DNA from: Halobacillus sp. Marseille-Q1614
GTDB lineage: Bacteria > Bacillota > Bacilli > Bacillales > Halobacillaceae
Reading direction: 5' to 3'
NCBI RefSeq assembly: GCF_902809865.1
Contig: NZ_CADDWH010000001.1
Coordinates: forward strand, 248,001-312,000
DNA length: 64,000 nucleotides
In this document: in pieces, positions 25,088 through 33,061 of the stretch
Layout of the letters: each line of letters opens with the position of its first letter
Position numbering within the stretch: position 1 is the first letter of the stretch
Position numbers and translations under genes: made by a program
Notes under the pieces: generated by a model
Told to the model about the DNA's origin: nothing
The model's input: the letters and a program-made list of their open reading frames with translations, nothing else
Databases searched by the model: none

Positions 25088-26080
25088 ATGAAACGATTAT
25101 TTCTCTCTGGACTTTTTTTATTGTTTTTTATGTCTGCCTGTTCGGATCAGCAAGCAAGCTCAGACAACGGTGAATTTGTGCCTCAGCGGTCTATTGAGTT
25201 AGTAGCACCAAGTGGGGCTGGAGGCGGCTGGGATACGACGGCTCGAAGCGTAGCGATGGTTATGGAGGAAGAAGGCATGATTGATCAGGATATTGGCGTG
25301 ATTAATAAACCAGGCGGAGGCGGAGCCGTAGGGTGGGCTTATATTGATAGCAAAAAAGAAAATCCGCACCACTTGTTTATCGGCTCCCCGCCTTTAATTT
25401 TCATTCCGTTAAATGGTCAATCACAGCTAGGGTATGAGGATTTTACTCCATTAGCAAATATGATTGCCGATTATGCGGCTTTCGCTGTTTCGGCTGATGC
25501 CAAATGGGACAATCTTAATGAACTTTTTGACGATATGAAAAAAGACCCTTCCCAGATCACAGTGGTGGGAACATCTTCCCCAGGATCGATGGACCATATG
25601 CAATTTGTAAAGATCGCCAAGGAAGCTGGCGTTGATATCACAAAGATTAAATATGTGTCTTCTCAAGATGGAGGATCATTAACACAAATTTTAAACGGAA
25701 ATGCTGATGTTCTTTCAACTGGTGTTGCAGAAACGGTAGAACAAGTCCGAGCCGGAAAAATCAAAGTGCTTGGGATTACAGCAGAGGAACGTTTGGAAGG
25801 TGAGACTTTATCTGACTTTGCAACAGCGAAAGAGCAAGGAATAGATGCGACCTTTGTGAACTGGAGGGGCTTTTTTGGACCCGGAAATATGACAGAATCA
25901 CAAGTTAAATACTATGAGGAAGCTTTTAAAGAGGTGAGTGATTCAGAAGCATTCAAAGAAATTCGTGAAAAGTATGGCTGGGAAGAGATGTACTTGACCA
26001 GCGAAGAGTACAAAGGGTTTTTGGAAGAACAGAATAAAGAGTTGGGAAGTTTGCTTGATGAAATGGGACTAGGGGAGTAA
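25088..26080 (+). CDS. tctC: Tripartite tricarboxylate transporter substrate-binding lipoprotein (TctC)
   Basis: A 330-residue lipoprotein with signal peptide 1-17 and lipobox M-S-A-C (Cys18). The body shows the TctC/Bug fold: IELVAPSGAGGGWDTTARSVA near residue 38, INKPGGGGAVGWAYI near 73, and VLGITAEERL. It binds the carboxylate outside the cell for the TctAB membrane pair. The ATG at 25088 follows AAAAAAGGAGG; the frame is open further upstream to 24968 but that part has no ribosome site and would hide the signal peptide. Citrate-type ligands are usual, yet other acids are known for this family. Confidence 0.93.
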   Translation: MKRLFLSGLFLLFFMSACSDQQASSDNGEFVPQRSIELVAPSGAGGGWDTTARSVAMVMEEEGMIDQDIGVINKPGGGGAVGWAYIDSKKENPHHLFIGSPPLIFIPLNGQSQLGYEDFTPLANMIADYAAFAVSADAKWDNLNELFDDMKKDPSQITVVGTSSPGSMDHMQFVKIAKEAGVDITKIKYVSSQDGGSLTQILNGNADVLSTGVAETVEQVRAGKIKVLGITAEERLEGETLSDFATAKEQGIDATFVNWRGFFGPGNMTESQVKYYEEAFKEVSDSEAFKEIREKYGWEEMYLTSEEYKGFLEEQNKELGSLLDEMGLGE

Positions 26081-26101
26081 ACGAAATAGAGGTGATGACA
26101 C

Positions 26102-26560
26102 ATGATAAAGACAATGAATCAAAAACTGAGTATAGGACTGGCTGTATTTTCCATTGGTTATTTATATTTAAGCTTCAACTTAAGAGAGTATCCATATGTG
26201 CCGGTTGACTCTGACTTAGTGCCTAAGATATTGGGGTTTTTACTTTTAGGCTTAGCTTTCTTTCTGTATTTTGATAAATCCGCAGAAACAGAGGAGCAAA
26301 AAGCTAAGAGAGTTGTACCCAAAAAAGAAATTATGGTGATGCTTGGGGTAGCAGGCATGATCTTGGTTTATATTTTCTTTTTTGAAATATTGGGTTTTCT
26401 TATTATAACAACACTATTTATTTTTGCTTGTTCTACGTTTCTTGGCTATCGCCGATGGTTAACAAATTGTATTGTATCGATTGTTTTTCCAGGGTCTCTA
26501 TATTACCTCTTTAATTATTTGCTGCAAATCAAGCTGCCACAAGGAATACTACCATTTTAA
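26102..26560 (+). CDS. tctB: Tripartite tricarboxylate transporter small membrane subunit (TctB)
   Basis: A 152-residue protein with four predicted membrane helices, usual for TctB. Helix 1 (about 8-25) ends in YLSFNLREYPYVPVDSDLVPKILG, a family hallmark. It lies between the binding-protein and large-subunit genes with AGAGGTGA upstream. It supports the TctA channel; no catalytic motif is expected. Confidence 0.88.
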   Translation: MIKTMNQKLSIGLAVFSIGYLYLSFNLREYPYVPVDSDLVPKILGFLLLGLAFFLYFDKSAETEEQKAKRVVPKKEIMVMLGVAGMILVYIFFFEILGFLIITTLFIFACSTFLGYRRWLTNCIVSIVFPGSLYYLFNYLLQIKLPQGILPF

Positions 26561-26576
26561 AAGGTGTGGATTGTAT

Positions 26577-28070
26577 ATGGGTGGATTAGATGGGTTAATG
26601 CAAGGCTTTCAAGTAGCCTTTAGTTTAGAAGGATTATTATTTGTTTTTATTGGTGTATTTATTGGAACATTCATTGGAATGATGCCGGGGCTCGGCCCGA
26701 TCAGTGCGATTGCTATTATGATCCCGATCACTTATGGTATGGCACCTGCATCAGCATTAGTCATGATGGCCGGTGTTTATTATGGAGCTGTTTTTGGAGG
26801 TTCCACCTCGTCCATTTTATTAAATGCTCCAGGTATTTCTGGCACAGTAGCTACAGCCTTTGACGGCTATCCTATGGCTCAACGGGGAGAAGCAGGGAAG
26901 GCTTTAGCAATAGCAGCTGTCTCCTCCTTTGTAGGGGGAACAGTTTCTATCGTGTTATTGATGCTGTTCGCCCCCGCCTTAGCCCAAGTGGCTGTTACGT
27001 TCGGTCCGCCTGAATACTTTGCTCTTATGTTTATGGGGTTAACAGCGATAACGAGTCTATCAGAAGGATCTACCATCAAAGCTCTTATTTCAGCAACGCT
27101 TGGATTTATGGCTGTAACAGTCGGGATTGATGGACAGACAGGAACACCCCGTTTTACTTTTAACAATCCTAATTTATTAGAGGGGTTTGATTTCCTCGTC
27201 ATTGCTCTTGGGTTGTTTGCGTTGGCGGAAGTGTGTTTTCTCATTATTAATCGAAAAGATACATCTCTATCAGATAAAGGGGATGTAGGAAGCATTAAAT
27301 TAAAAAAGGAAGATTTAAAGGAAATGAGCGGGCCAATGGGACGTCAATCCTTCTTAGGATTTATTCTAGGTGTGCTCCCCGGAGCAGGCGCTACGATTGC
27401 TTCTTTTATCGGTTATATTACCGAAAAGAAAATATCTAAGAAACCAGAGGAATTTGGCAAGGGATCAATTAAAGGGTTATCAGCTCCTGAAACGGCGAAT
27501 AACGCGGCAACAAGCGGTGCCTTTGTCCCATTGTTAAGCCTCGGAATTCCGGGATCAGGAACAACAGCGGTTATGCTGGGAGCATTTCTCGTATTAGGTA
27601 TTCAGCCTGGTCCGCTGTTAGTACAGGATCATCCTGATATTTTCTGGGGAATTATTGCCAGTATGTATGTTGGTAATATCATTTTACTGGTGTTAAATCT
27701 GCCGTTAATTCCTTATATTTCAAAGCTGCTAAAAATTCCAAGACCTCTGCTAATTTCATTAGTCATTATTTTTAGTATGATCGGTGTTTACTCTGTAAGC
27801 TTCAATGTATTTCACCTTTACGTCTTACTGTTCTTCGGTGTAATTGGTTATCTCATGAGGTTAACCACATTCCCGGCAGCTCCCTTTATATTAGCCTTTA
27901 TATTAGGGGGAATGATGGAGCAGTCCCTCCGCCAGGCACTTACAGCATCAGGCGGAAGTTATATGGTGTTTATCACCGAACCGATATCTCTAACTCTGCT
28001 TATAGTCGGTTTATTATCATTCCTTGTACCAATATTCCGCACAAGAATGCAGAGGAGAAACGCATATTAA
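26577..28070 (+). CDS. tctA: Tripartite tricarboxylate transporter large membrane subunit (TctA)
   Basis: A 497-residue, roughly twelve-helix permease. Family motifs are GTFIGMMPGLGPISAIAIMIPITYGM near residue 25, and KGLSAPETANNAATSGAFVPLLSLGIPGSGTTAVMLGAF in the second half. I start at ATG 26577 behind AAAAGGTG; the open frame extends back to 26472 inside tctB but lacks a ribosome site there. It uses the ion gradient to move the carboxylate delivered by TctC. Confidence 0.95.
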   Translation: MGGLDGLMQGFQVAFSLEGLLFVFIGVFIGTFIGMMPGLGPISAIAIMIPITYGMAPASALVMMAGVYYGAVFGGSTSSILLNAPGISGTVATAFDGYPMAQRGEAGKALAIAAVSSFVGGTVSIVLLMLFAPALAQVAVTFGPPEYFALMFMGLTAITSLSEGSTIKALISATLGFMAVTVGIDGQTGTPRFTFNNPNLLEGFDFLVIALGLFALAEVCFLIINRKDTSLSDKGDVGSIKLKKEDLKEMSGPMGRQSFLGFILGVLPGAGATIASFIGYITEKKISKKPEEFGKGSIKGLSAPETANNAATSGAFVPLLSLGIPGSGTTAVMLGAFLVLGIQPGPLLVQDHPDIFWGIIASMYVGNIILLVLNLPLIPYISKLLKIPRPLLISLVIIFSMIGVYSVSFNVFHLYVLLFFGVIGYLMRLTTFPAAPFILAFILGGMMEQSLRQALTASGGSYMVFITEPISLTLLIVGLLSFLVPIFRTRMQRRNAY

Positions 28071-28074
28071 TTTA

Positions 28075-28086
28075 GGTACCAGGTAC
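28075..28086 (+). repeat. GGTACCAGGTAC element
   Basis: Perfect copy of the recurring motif, four bases after the tctA stop and 22 bases before the operon terminator. Confidence 0.45.
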
Positions 28087-28108
28087 AGAGAGAAAAAACT
28101 CTTTCCTA

Positions 28109-28135
28109 AAGACGCTTTTAATAGAAGCGTCTTTT
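28109..28135 (+). terminator. Terminator of tctCBA
   Basis: AAGACGCTT and AAGCGTCTT form a perfect 9-bp stem with a 7-nt loop, followed by TTTTT counting the stem end. Confidence 0.85.
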
Positions 28136-28244
28136 TGTCGTTTTATAGCTATATACCATAGAAAATCTAGTCACCGGAAACACGTCTTGTCGATAGATTT
28201 AGGGCAGCCTGTCGAAATTGGAAATTATTATTTTCAAAATATTG

Positions 28245-28273
28245 TTGAAATTAAAAAACCGCTTATGTATAAT
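28245..28273 (+). promoter_or_regulatory. SigA-type promoter of the ECF S-component gene
   Basis: TTGAAA (28245-28250) and TATAAT (28268-28273) with exactly 17 bases between. Transcription should begin near 28280. Confidence 0.8.
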
Positions 28274-28283
28274 GAATTTTATA

Positions 28284-28297
28284 AGAAAACGCTTTCA
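28284..28297 (+). promoter_or_regulatory. cre-like site just after the transcription start
   Basis: AGAAAACGCTTTCA matches 13 of 14 cre positions. Its place directly downstream of the promoter suits repression by CcpA, or by the LacI protein at 30231, whose sites are similar. Confidence 0.62.
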
Positions 28298-28326
28298 CAT
28301 AAGAACGAAATATAATTTTTAAGGTG

Positions 28327-28339
28327 TGTGGAAACGTTT
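28327..28339 (+). promoter_or_regulatory. Third copy of the LacI operator core
   Basis: TGTGGAAACGTTT is identical to the core of the two operators around the LacI gene at 30231 (30013-30032 and 30194-30213). This would place the S-component gene in the same regulon. Confidence 0.55.
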
Positions 28340-28423
28340 TTATATTATTACCGTAGGGATGGGAGGCTTGAATGGGACGAGACTTGGTAACAGACTTTAA
28401 TACTTAGGAGGGAAAAACCGAAG

Positions 28424-29041
28424 ATGAAAAAGTATTCAAGTTTTATAATTGCTATGATTCCTGCGGGGATCGCATTAAACTGGGTTGCGAATTCGATTGT
28501 TGAGATGCTGAAGCTGCCTTTGTTTCTAAATAACATTGGAACAGTATTAAATGCCGTCGTTCTTGGACCGGTCTGGGGAGCTGCAACAGCTCTTATGACA
28601 AACGTCGTTCTTGCTCTAATTGTTCGCTGGACTTATTTGCCTTTTGCACTCGTCGGGATGTTTGTTGCCTTTTTGGCTTACTTTTTCTTCAAGAAGGGCT
28701 GGTTTAAGAAAACTTGGAAAGTTATTACAGCCGGTACGGTTATCGGGTTATTATCTTCTCTGTTGGCCACTGTAATCTCTGTTTACGCTTTTGGAGGATT
28801 CTCAGGTCATACGGTGGATGTCCTTACAGCTGGATTAATTGCTTCAGGTCAGGAAATCTTCAATGCTACATTTATCGCTAACATTCCTGGTACTGTAGCG
28901 GACAAAGTATTAACGCTCTGGATTGTATGGGTGATTTTAAGATCCTTCCCTGTACGCTTCCTGCCGAATGCTAAAGAAATCCGTGAAAAAATCGGAATGA
29001 CAGATACTAAAACAAATAAAAATAAAAAAATCTCTGCATAA
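28424..29041 (+). CDS. ECF transporter S component (substrate-binding membrane subunit)
   Basis: A 205-residue, six-helix membrane protein of the ECF-transporter S-component type. The pattern LPLFLNNIGTVLNAVVLGPVWGAATALMTNVVLAL near residues 33-68 is characteristic. S components bind one vitamin-, base- or nucleoside-like solute and dock on the T/A/A module encoded 2.2 kb downstream. Because the rest of the cluster encodes phosphorylases and deaminase-type enzymes, a nucleoside or 5'-deoxynucleoside ligand is likely, though inferred. The end is a lysine/asparagine-rich tail. AGGAGG lies upstream. Confidence 0.85.
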   Translation: MKKYSSFIIAMIPAGIALNWVANSIVEMLKLPLFLNNIGTVLNAVVLGPVWGAATALMTNVVLALIVRWTYLPFALVGMFVAFLAYFFFKKGWFKKTWKVITAGTVIGLLSSLLATVISVYAFGGFSGHTVDVLTAGLIASGQEIFNATFIANIPGTVADKVLTLWIVWVILRSFPVRFLPNAKEIREKIGMTDTKTNKNKKISA

Positions 29042-29045
29042 AAAA

Positions 29046-29185
29046 GAACATCAATTCAACAAATAGATTTATTTGAAGAATGATGTCCTAAGGACTTACT
29101 AATTATTGTATAGAACGTCTCTTTGGAAATCAATTTTAAACACTCTGGCCAAGGTTTATTCTTGGAACTTTGGCCTTTATATTTT
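29046..29185 (+). terminator. Two imperfect stem-loops after the S-component gene
   Basis: ACATCAATTC...GAATGATGT at about 29049-29085 and GGCCAAGG...CTTTGGCC at about 29147-29175 can each fold; the second is followed by TTTATATTTTT. They should reduce read-through into the hydrolase gene. Confidence 0.5.
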
Positions 29186-29211
29186 TCGCATAGAATGAAG
29201 GAGGACACTTA

Positions 29212-29994
29212 ATGAAGGTTGTTCGGTTTACAGTAAGTGATAGAGATGAAGCGAAGCAGGGAATTTTATCATCGGATTTTATTAAAGAAATCACCGGTGA
29301 TATTTTTTCTTACTGGGAGCTGACAGGGAAAACTTATAAAAAAGAGGAAGTACAGCTGTTAGCACCAATTGAGCCAAATCAAGTGATTGGAATTGGCGCT
29401 AATTTTGTAGCTGCAAAAGAAAATCTGCCAGAGAACCCGCCTGAAATGCCTGTGTTTTTCTTTAAATCATTAGCTTCAGTAACTGGTCCTGGTACAGAGA
29501 TTAAAATCCCTGAGCCACTGGATGAAGTAAAGTTTGAATCTGAGATTGCTGTAGTTATTGGAAAAGAAGCCTCTCATATTAATGAGGAAGAAGTGGCAGA
29601 TTACATTTTTGGCTATACGGTTGGTAATGACGTGACAGCGCCTCAATATTTCCATTCAGATGGACATTGGACCCTTGGAAAATCCTTCAATACATTTACT
29701 CCATTAGGTCCAGTTATTGATACAGAGTTTGATCCATCTAAAGCTAGAATACAAGCTGTTCATAATGGAATTAAGAAGCAGGACAGTGAGACGGGATTAA
29801 TGATTGTATCGATTGAACGGATGATTTCTTATTTAAGCCATGTTATGACACTCAAACCAGGGGACGTTATCTTAACAGGCAGCCCCGTTGGTGCAGAATT
29901 TTTACAAATTGGCGATGTGATTGAATGTACAGTTGAAGGGATTGGAACACTTTCTAACTCTGTTGTAAAAGTGAAAAGCATCTCTCCAGTATAA
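29212..29994 (+). CDS. Fumarylacetoacetate hydrolase (FAH) family protein
   Basis: A 260-residue FAH-fold protein. It has PEMPVFFFKSLASVTGPG near residue 80, the metal ligands in VKFESEIAVVIGKEA (E-x-E) near 103-117, GYTVGNDVTAPQ near 135 and the closing LTGSPVGAEFLQIGDVIE. The family includes acylpyruvases, oxaloacetate decarboxylases and hydratases acting on 2-keto acids. It lies between the S component and the LacI regulator. Its reaction here is not clear; it may handle a keto acid formed downstream. AAGGAGGA lies eight bases before the ATG. Confidence 0.88.
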   Translation: MKVVRFTVSDRDEAKQGILSSDFIKEITGDIFSYWELTGKTYKKEEVQLLAPIEPNQVIGIGANFVAAKENLPENPPEMPVFFFKSLASVTGPGTEIKIPEPLDEVKFESEIAVVIGKEASHINEEEVADYIFGYTVGNDVTAPQYFHSDGHWTLGKSFNTFTPLGPVIDTEFDPSKARIQAVHNGIKKQDSETGLMIVSIERMISYLSHVMTLKPGDVILTGSPVGAEFLQIGDVIECTVEGIGTLSNSVVKVKSISPV

Positions 29995-30012
29995 TTTTAT
30001 CTCTTTCTACCA

Positions 30013-30032
30013 CTTTGTGGAAACGTTTCCTT
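30013..30032 (+). promoter_or_regulatory. Upstream LacI operator (half of a looping pair)
   Basis: CTTTGTGGAAACGTTTCCTT holds the palindrome GGAAACGTTTCC (30019-30030). The same 20 bases occur in inverse orientation at 30194-30213, 177 bases away centre to centre, on either side of the promoter. Confidence 0.7.
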
Positions 30033-30083
30033 TGAAAAAGGAAAAACTTAAAACTATTAGTTTTTCTTATTTTCAGAAAAGTG

Positions 30084-30113
30084 TTGCAATAGTATAAAAA
30101 AAGCCAGTATAAT
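30084..30113 (+). promoter_or_regulatory. Promoter of the LacI-ECF-salvage operon
   Basis: TTGCAA (30084-30089) and TATAAT (30108-30113) with an 18-base spacer; transcription should start near 30120. Confidence 0.75.
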
Positions 30114-30124
30114 GAAAACAGGTT

Positions 30125-30138
30125 ATAAAGCGTTTTCA
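30125..30138 (-). promoter_or_regulatory. cre-like site after the promoter
   Basis: Read on the minus strand, TGAAAACGCTTTAT matches 13 of 14 cre positions; it lies just downstream of the predicted transcription start. Confidence 0.6.
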
Positions 30139-30193
30139 TTAAGGTTTGCAATACCTGACTCTTACTTAAAATTTTATATTTTTTTAATAAGAG

Positions 30194-30213
30194 AAGGAAA
30201 CGTTTCCACAAAG
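30194..30213 (-). promoter_or_regulatory. Downstream LacI operator (half of a looping pair)
   Basis: Exact reverse complement of 30013-30032, with the GGAAACGTTTCC core at 30196-30207. It ends 18 bases before the regulator's ATG, as expected for autoregulation. Confidence 0.7.
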
Positions 30214-30230
30214 AAGAGGAAGTGAGAACA

Positions 30231-31241
30231 ATGGTTACGATTAAAGACGTAGCAAAAGAAGCGAAGGTTTCCATATCTACAGTGTCACGAGTGCTAAATA
30301 ATAGCGGATATACAAGTTCAGAAGTAAAAGAGAAAGTAAACAAAGCCGTGGAAGAGCTTAAATTCCAAAAGAATATGGTGGCGACCGCCATGATTAAAAA
30401 GCAGACGTCCACCTTTGGGTTAATTATCCCGGATATTAAGAACATTTTCTACGGGGAATTAACGAGAGCCATTGAGGATCATGCTCATAAATTTGGTTTT
30501 AACGTCATCCTTTGCAATACAGATAATGATTTGGATAAAGAAGCGGAATATCTGAACTTCCTTATTAGAAAAGGAGTAGACGGGGTAATTTTCTCTACGC
30601 CGGAAATGAATGATAGAAATATTAAGGAAGTCATGAAAGCAAGGTCAGATCTTGCTTTTATCAGCCTGGGGAGTCAGTTGAAAAACGTACAGATAGATGA
30701 GGTCTTAGTAGATAACTTTGAAGGTGGATATGAGGCAACGAAACACCTTATAGAGCTTGGTCATAAGAAAATTGGGTATATCGGTGGTCAGCCAAACTCC
30801 TATTCTACTGAAGAACGGTTAAAAGGTTATAAACAAGCTTTAGAAGATCATGGGATTAAGCTGCACAAAAAGTATACGAAACTGGATGAATTCAAAATTA
30901 ACAGCGGCTACAACAAAGGAAAAGAATTAATGTCTATAGAGGATCGTCCAACAGCTATATTTGCAGGGAATGATGCCATCGCCGTCGGTGTCTTTAAAGC
31001 AGCTAGAGAGTTGAATCTGTCTATTCCTGAAGACCTTTCCGTTATTGGGTTTGATGATTCACAGTTTGCTGAAATTGTGTTCCCTGCACTGACAACGATT
31101 CGGACTCCTATTACAGATATGGCTGAAAAAACAGTAGAATTAGCTGTTCAAATTTCAAGAAAAGGCAAGAACTTTAAAGAAACGATTACTTTTCAGCCCA
31201 CGTTAATTGAACGCGAGTCCACACAGAGAGTGTCCAATTAA
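30231..31241 (+). CDS. LacI-family transcriptional regulator (nucleoside/ECF cluster)
   Basis: A 336-residue repressor. Helix-turn-helix and hinge occupy residues 1-60 (TIKDVAKEAKVSISTVSRVLNNSGY); the periplasmic-binding-protein-like domain follows, with GLIIPDIKNIFYGEL, ELGHKKIGYIGG and FAGNDAIAVG. ATG 30231 is preferred over GTG 30222, which sits only two bases after AGAGGAA. It is preceded by two exact inverted operator copies and followed by the ECF T/A/A and salvage genes, so it most likely controls the whole cluster together with the S component. The effector is unknown, perhaps a nucleoside or sugar phosphate. Confidence 0.93.
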   Translation: MVTIKDVAKEAKVSISTVSRVLNNSGYTSSEVKEKVNKAVEELKFQKNMVATAMIKKQTSTFGLIIPDIKNIFYGELTRAIEDHAHKFGFNVILCNTDNDLDKEAEYLNFLIRKGVDGVIFSTPEMNDRNIKEVMKARSDLAFISLGSQLKNVQIDEVLVDNFEGGYEATKHLIELGHKKIGYIGGQPNSYSTEERLKGYKQALEDHGIKLHKKYTKLDEFKINSGYNKGKELMSIEDRPTAIFAGNDAIAVGVFKAARELNLSIPEDLSVIGFDDSQFAEIVFPALTTIRTPITDMAEKTVELAVQISRKGKNFKETITFQPTLIERESTQRVSN

Positions 31242-31247
31242 AAGTAC

Positions 31248-31264
31248 CCCTTAAACATTAAGGG
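31248..31264 (+). terminator. Small stem-loop between regulator and ecfT
   Basis: CCCTTAA and TTAAGGG pair perfectly around ACA. There is no T-run, so a weak attenuator or processing site is more likely than a full stop. Confidence 0.4.
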
Positions 31265-31286
31265 ATTATAAGGAGGAAAAAACCAC

Positions 31287-32186
31287 GTGAACAGTTTATA
31301 CATGCCAAAAGACAGCTTTATCCATAAGCTGGATCCACGAACGAAAATGATTTTTGTGGCCTTTGTCGTCCTTAGTTCATTCATTTTGAATGATCCTGCC
31401 CTTCAGTTACTATTTTTGGCTGCTCTGTTTCCTCTAGTAGTGGCGGCTAAATTAGTGAAGCCATACTTAATATCAATGCAATTCCTGCTTTTGTTTGCTG
31501 TTCTCATCATGACAGTACATGGAATATATAACCCTATCGGCGAGACGCCTGTATTTGAAATTTTTGGCGGTCTGACCTTTAAGTATGAATCGATGGTTTA
31601 CGCAAGTGTTATGTCATTTAGAATCTTAGTCATTGGTACGGCTGCTGTCCTGTTCGTCATGAGCACCCACCCTTCAGACATGGCTTCAGCCCTTGTAAAA
31701 TGGAAGGTCCCTCACTCCTTTGCTTTCATTTTACTGTCAACTTTTCAAATCATCCCGATCATTGCCCGCGAAGCAAAGATTGTTATGGAAGCGCAGCAGG
31801 CGAGATGTCTGGACGTAAAGGGCAGCCTTATTCAACGAGTGAAGAACCTGATTCCTATCTTTGCTCCTCTGTTTATTATCACTTTTATGAAGGTACACCA
31901 GCTTTCCTACGTTCTGGAGTGCAGGGCCTTTAGCCGGGAAGGAACGAAGACAAGCCTAAGAGATACGAAAATTGGTTCTAGAGATTACGGTTTTCTATTC
32001 GGAATTCTGATCTTTCTAGCGTTTGAGGTTTATTTAATGGCTTTCCTAAGTGGTTCTTTCAACTTAACAACAGACGCTTTACTGACATATTCTCTGATCG
32101 GAACGTGGATCGTATTTGCTTTTATGATTATCAAGTTTGTAATTAAAAGGATTTCAGTTTTTATGGGAGGGATGGCAGATGCATAA
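31287..32186 (+). CDS. ecfT: ECF transporter T component (EcfT)
   Basis: A 299-residue membrane protein that couples S and A components. It has the N-terminal SFIHKLDPRTKMIFV block and the cytoplasmic coupling-helix motifs A-R-C-L-D near residue 173 and E-C-R-A-F near residue 210, the two short A-R-G-like motifs of EcfT. GTG start with AAGGAGG about ten bases upstream. It overlaps the next gene by eight bases. Together with the two ATPases it forms a dedicated module here, in addition to any general one elsewhere in the genome. Confidence 0.9.
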   Translation: MNSLYMPKDSFIHKLDPRTKMIFVAFVVLSSFILNDPALQLLFLAALFPLVVAAKLVKPYLISMQFLLLFAVLIMTVHGIYNPIGETPVFEIFGGLTFKYESMVYASVMSFRILVIGTAAVLFVMSTHPSDMASALVKWKVPHSFAFILLSTFQIIPIIAREAKIVMEAQQARCLDVKGSLIQRVKNLIPIFAPLFIITFMKVHQLSYVLECRAFSREGTKTSLRDTKIGSRDYGFLFGILIFLAFEVYLMAFLSGSFNLTTDALLTYSLIGTWIVFAFMIIKFVIKRISVFMGGMADA

Positions 32187-33039
32187 AAACCGAAAAGCTA
32201 TTGAAGTTTCCGGGCTTACTTTTCAATATCCTGATACTGATGAAGCCGTGTTAAAGGATATTAATTTTTCCGTAGATTATGGAGAGATCCTTGGAATTAT
32301 CGGGCCGACAGGAGCTGGGAAATCTACCTTGGCGATGTGTATAAACGGCTTAGTTCCTCAAGTGATCCAAGGAGAGCTGGAAGGCCAGGTATACGTAAAA
32401 GATATAAATGTTCATGAAGGTAATGTCGCTAAAATGTCTGAACATGTTGGGTTTGTGTTTCAAGAACCGGAAAACCAGTTGAGTCAAATGACCATTGAAG
32501 AAGAAGTCGCGTTTGGAATGGGAAACCTGGGCGTTCCCAGGGAGCAAATGGATGCACGTATTAAAGATGCACTTAAGCAGGTCGGCTTAACAGGTTTTGA
32601 AAAACGCAGCCCTCTTGCGTTATCAGGAGGCCAGCAGCAGCGTCTCGCTATTGCGGCGGTACTAGCGATGCGGCCGACGATCATGATTATGGATGAACCT
32701 ACTTCCATGCTTGATCCTAAAGGGAAAAATGAAGTTTACGATGTTTTAAAAAACCTTAAGGAGTACGGCATGACGGGCATCATTATTGACCATGAAGTAG
32801 AAAGAATCGCTGAATATTGTGATAAGGTGCTCGTTCTCAGTGATGGGGAAGTTCAAATGTTCGGTCCGTCGGATGAAGTGTTTGCAAGGATTGAAAAGCT
32901 GCATGAATTAACCCTTCATGCCCCCCAAGTTACAGAATTTCTTCATAAATATAATAAAAAATTTGGGCAGGACGTCGAACTGTCGACCAACTTGGATGAA
33001 GCTGCTGCTATTACAGAAAGCGCTTACAGTAAGGCTTAA
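32179..33039 (+). CDS. ecfA: ECF transporter ATP-binding protein 1
   Basis: A 286-residue ABC ATPase. Walker A is GPTGAGKST near residue 38, followed by VFQEPENQLSQMTIEEEVAFGMGNLGV, signature ALSGGQQQR, Walker B IMIMDEPTSMLD and H-loop IIIDHEVER. The Q-loop sequence is typical of cobalt/ECF ATPases. It pairs with the following gene as an ATPase heterodimer. Confidence 0.92.
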   Translation: MHKNRKAIEVSGLTFQYPDTDEAVLKDINFSVDYGEILGIIGPTGAGKSTLAMCINGLVPQVIQGELEGQVYVKDINVHEGNVAKMSEHVGFVFQEPENQLSQMTIEEEVAFGMGNLGVPREQMDARIKDALKQVGLTGFEKRSPLALSGGQQQRLAIAAVLAMRPTIMIMDEPTSMLDPKGKNEVYDVLKNLKEYGMTGIIIDHEVERIAEYCDKVLVLSDGEVQMFGPSDEVFARIEKLHELTLHAPQVTEFLHKYNKKFGQDVELSTNLDEAAAITESAYSKA

Positions 33040-33061
33040 TTATTTTGAGGAGGTGGACGTA

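Noticed and set aside
26879-27295. 138-residue minus-strand frame within tctA
   Set aside because: Antisense shadow of a strongly conserved membrane protein.
28140-28423. Riboswitch in the leader of the ECF S-component gene
   Set aside because: The leader contains a promoter, a cre-like site and a LacI-type core, but I find no purine, preQ1, TPP or other riboswitch core.
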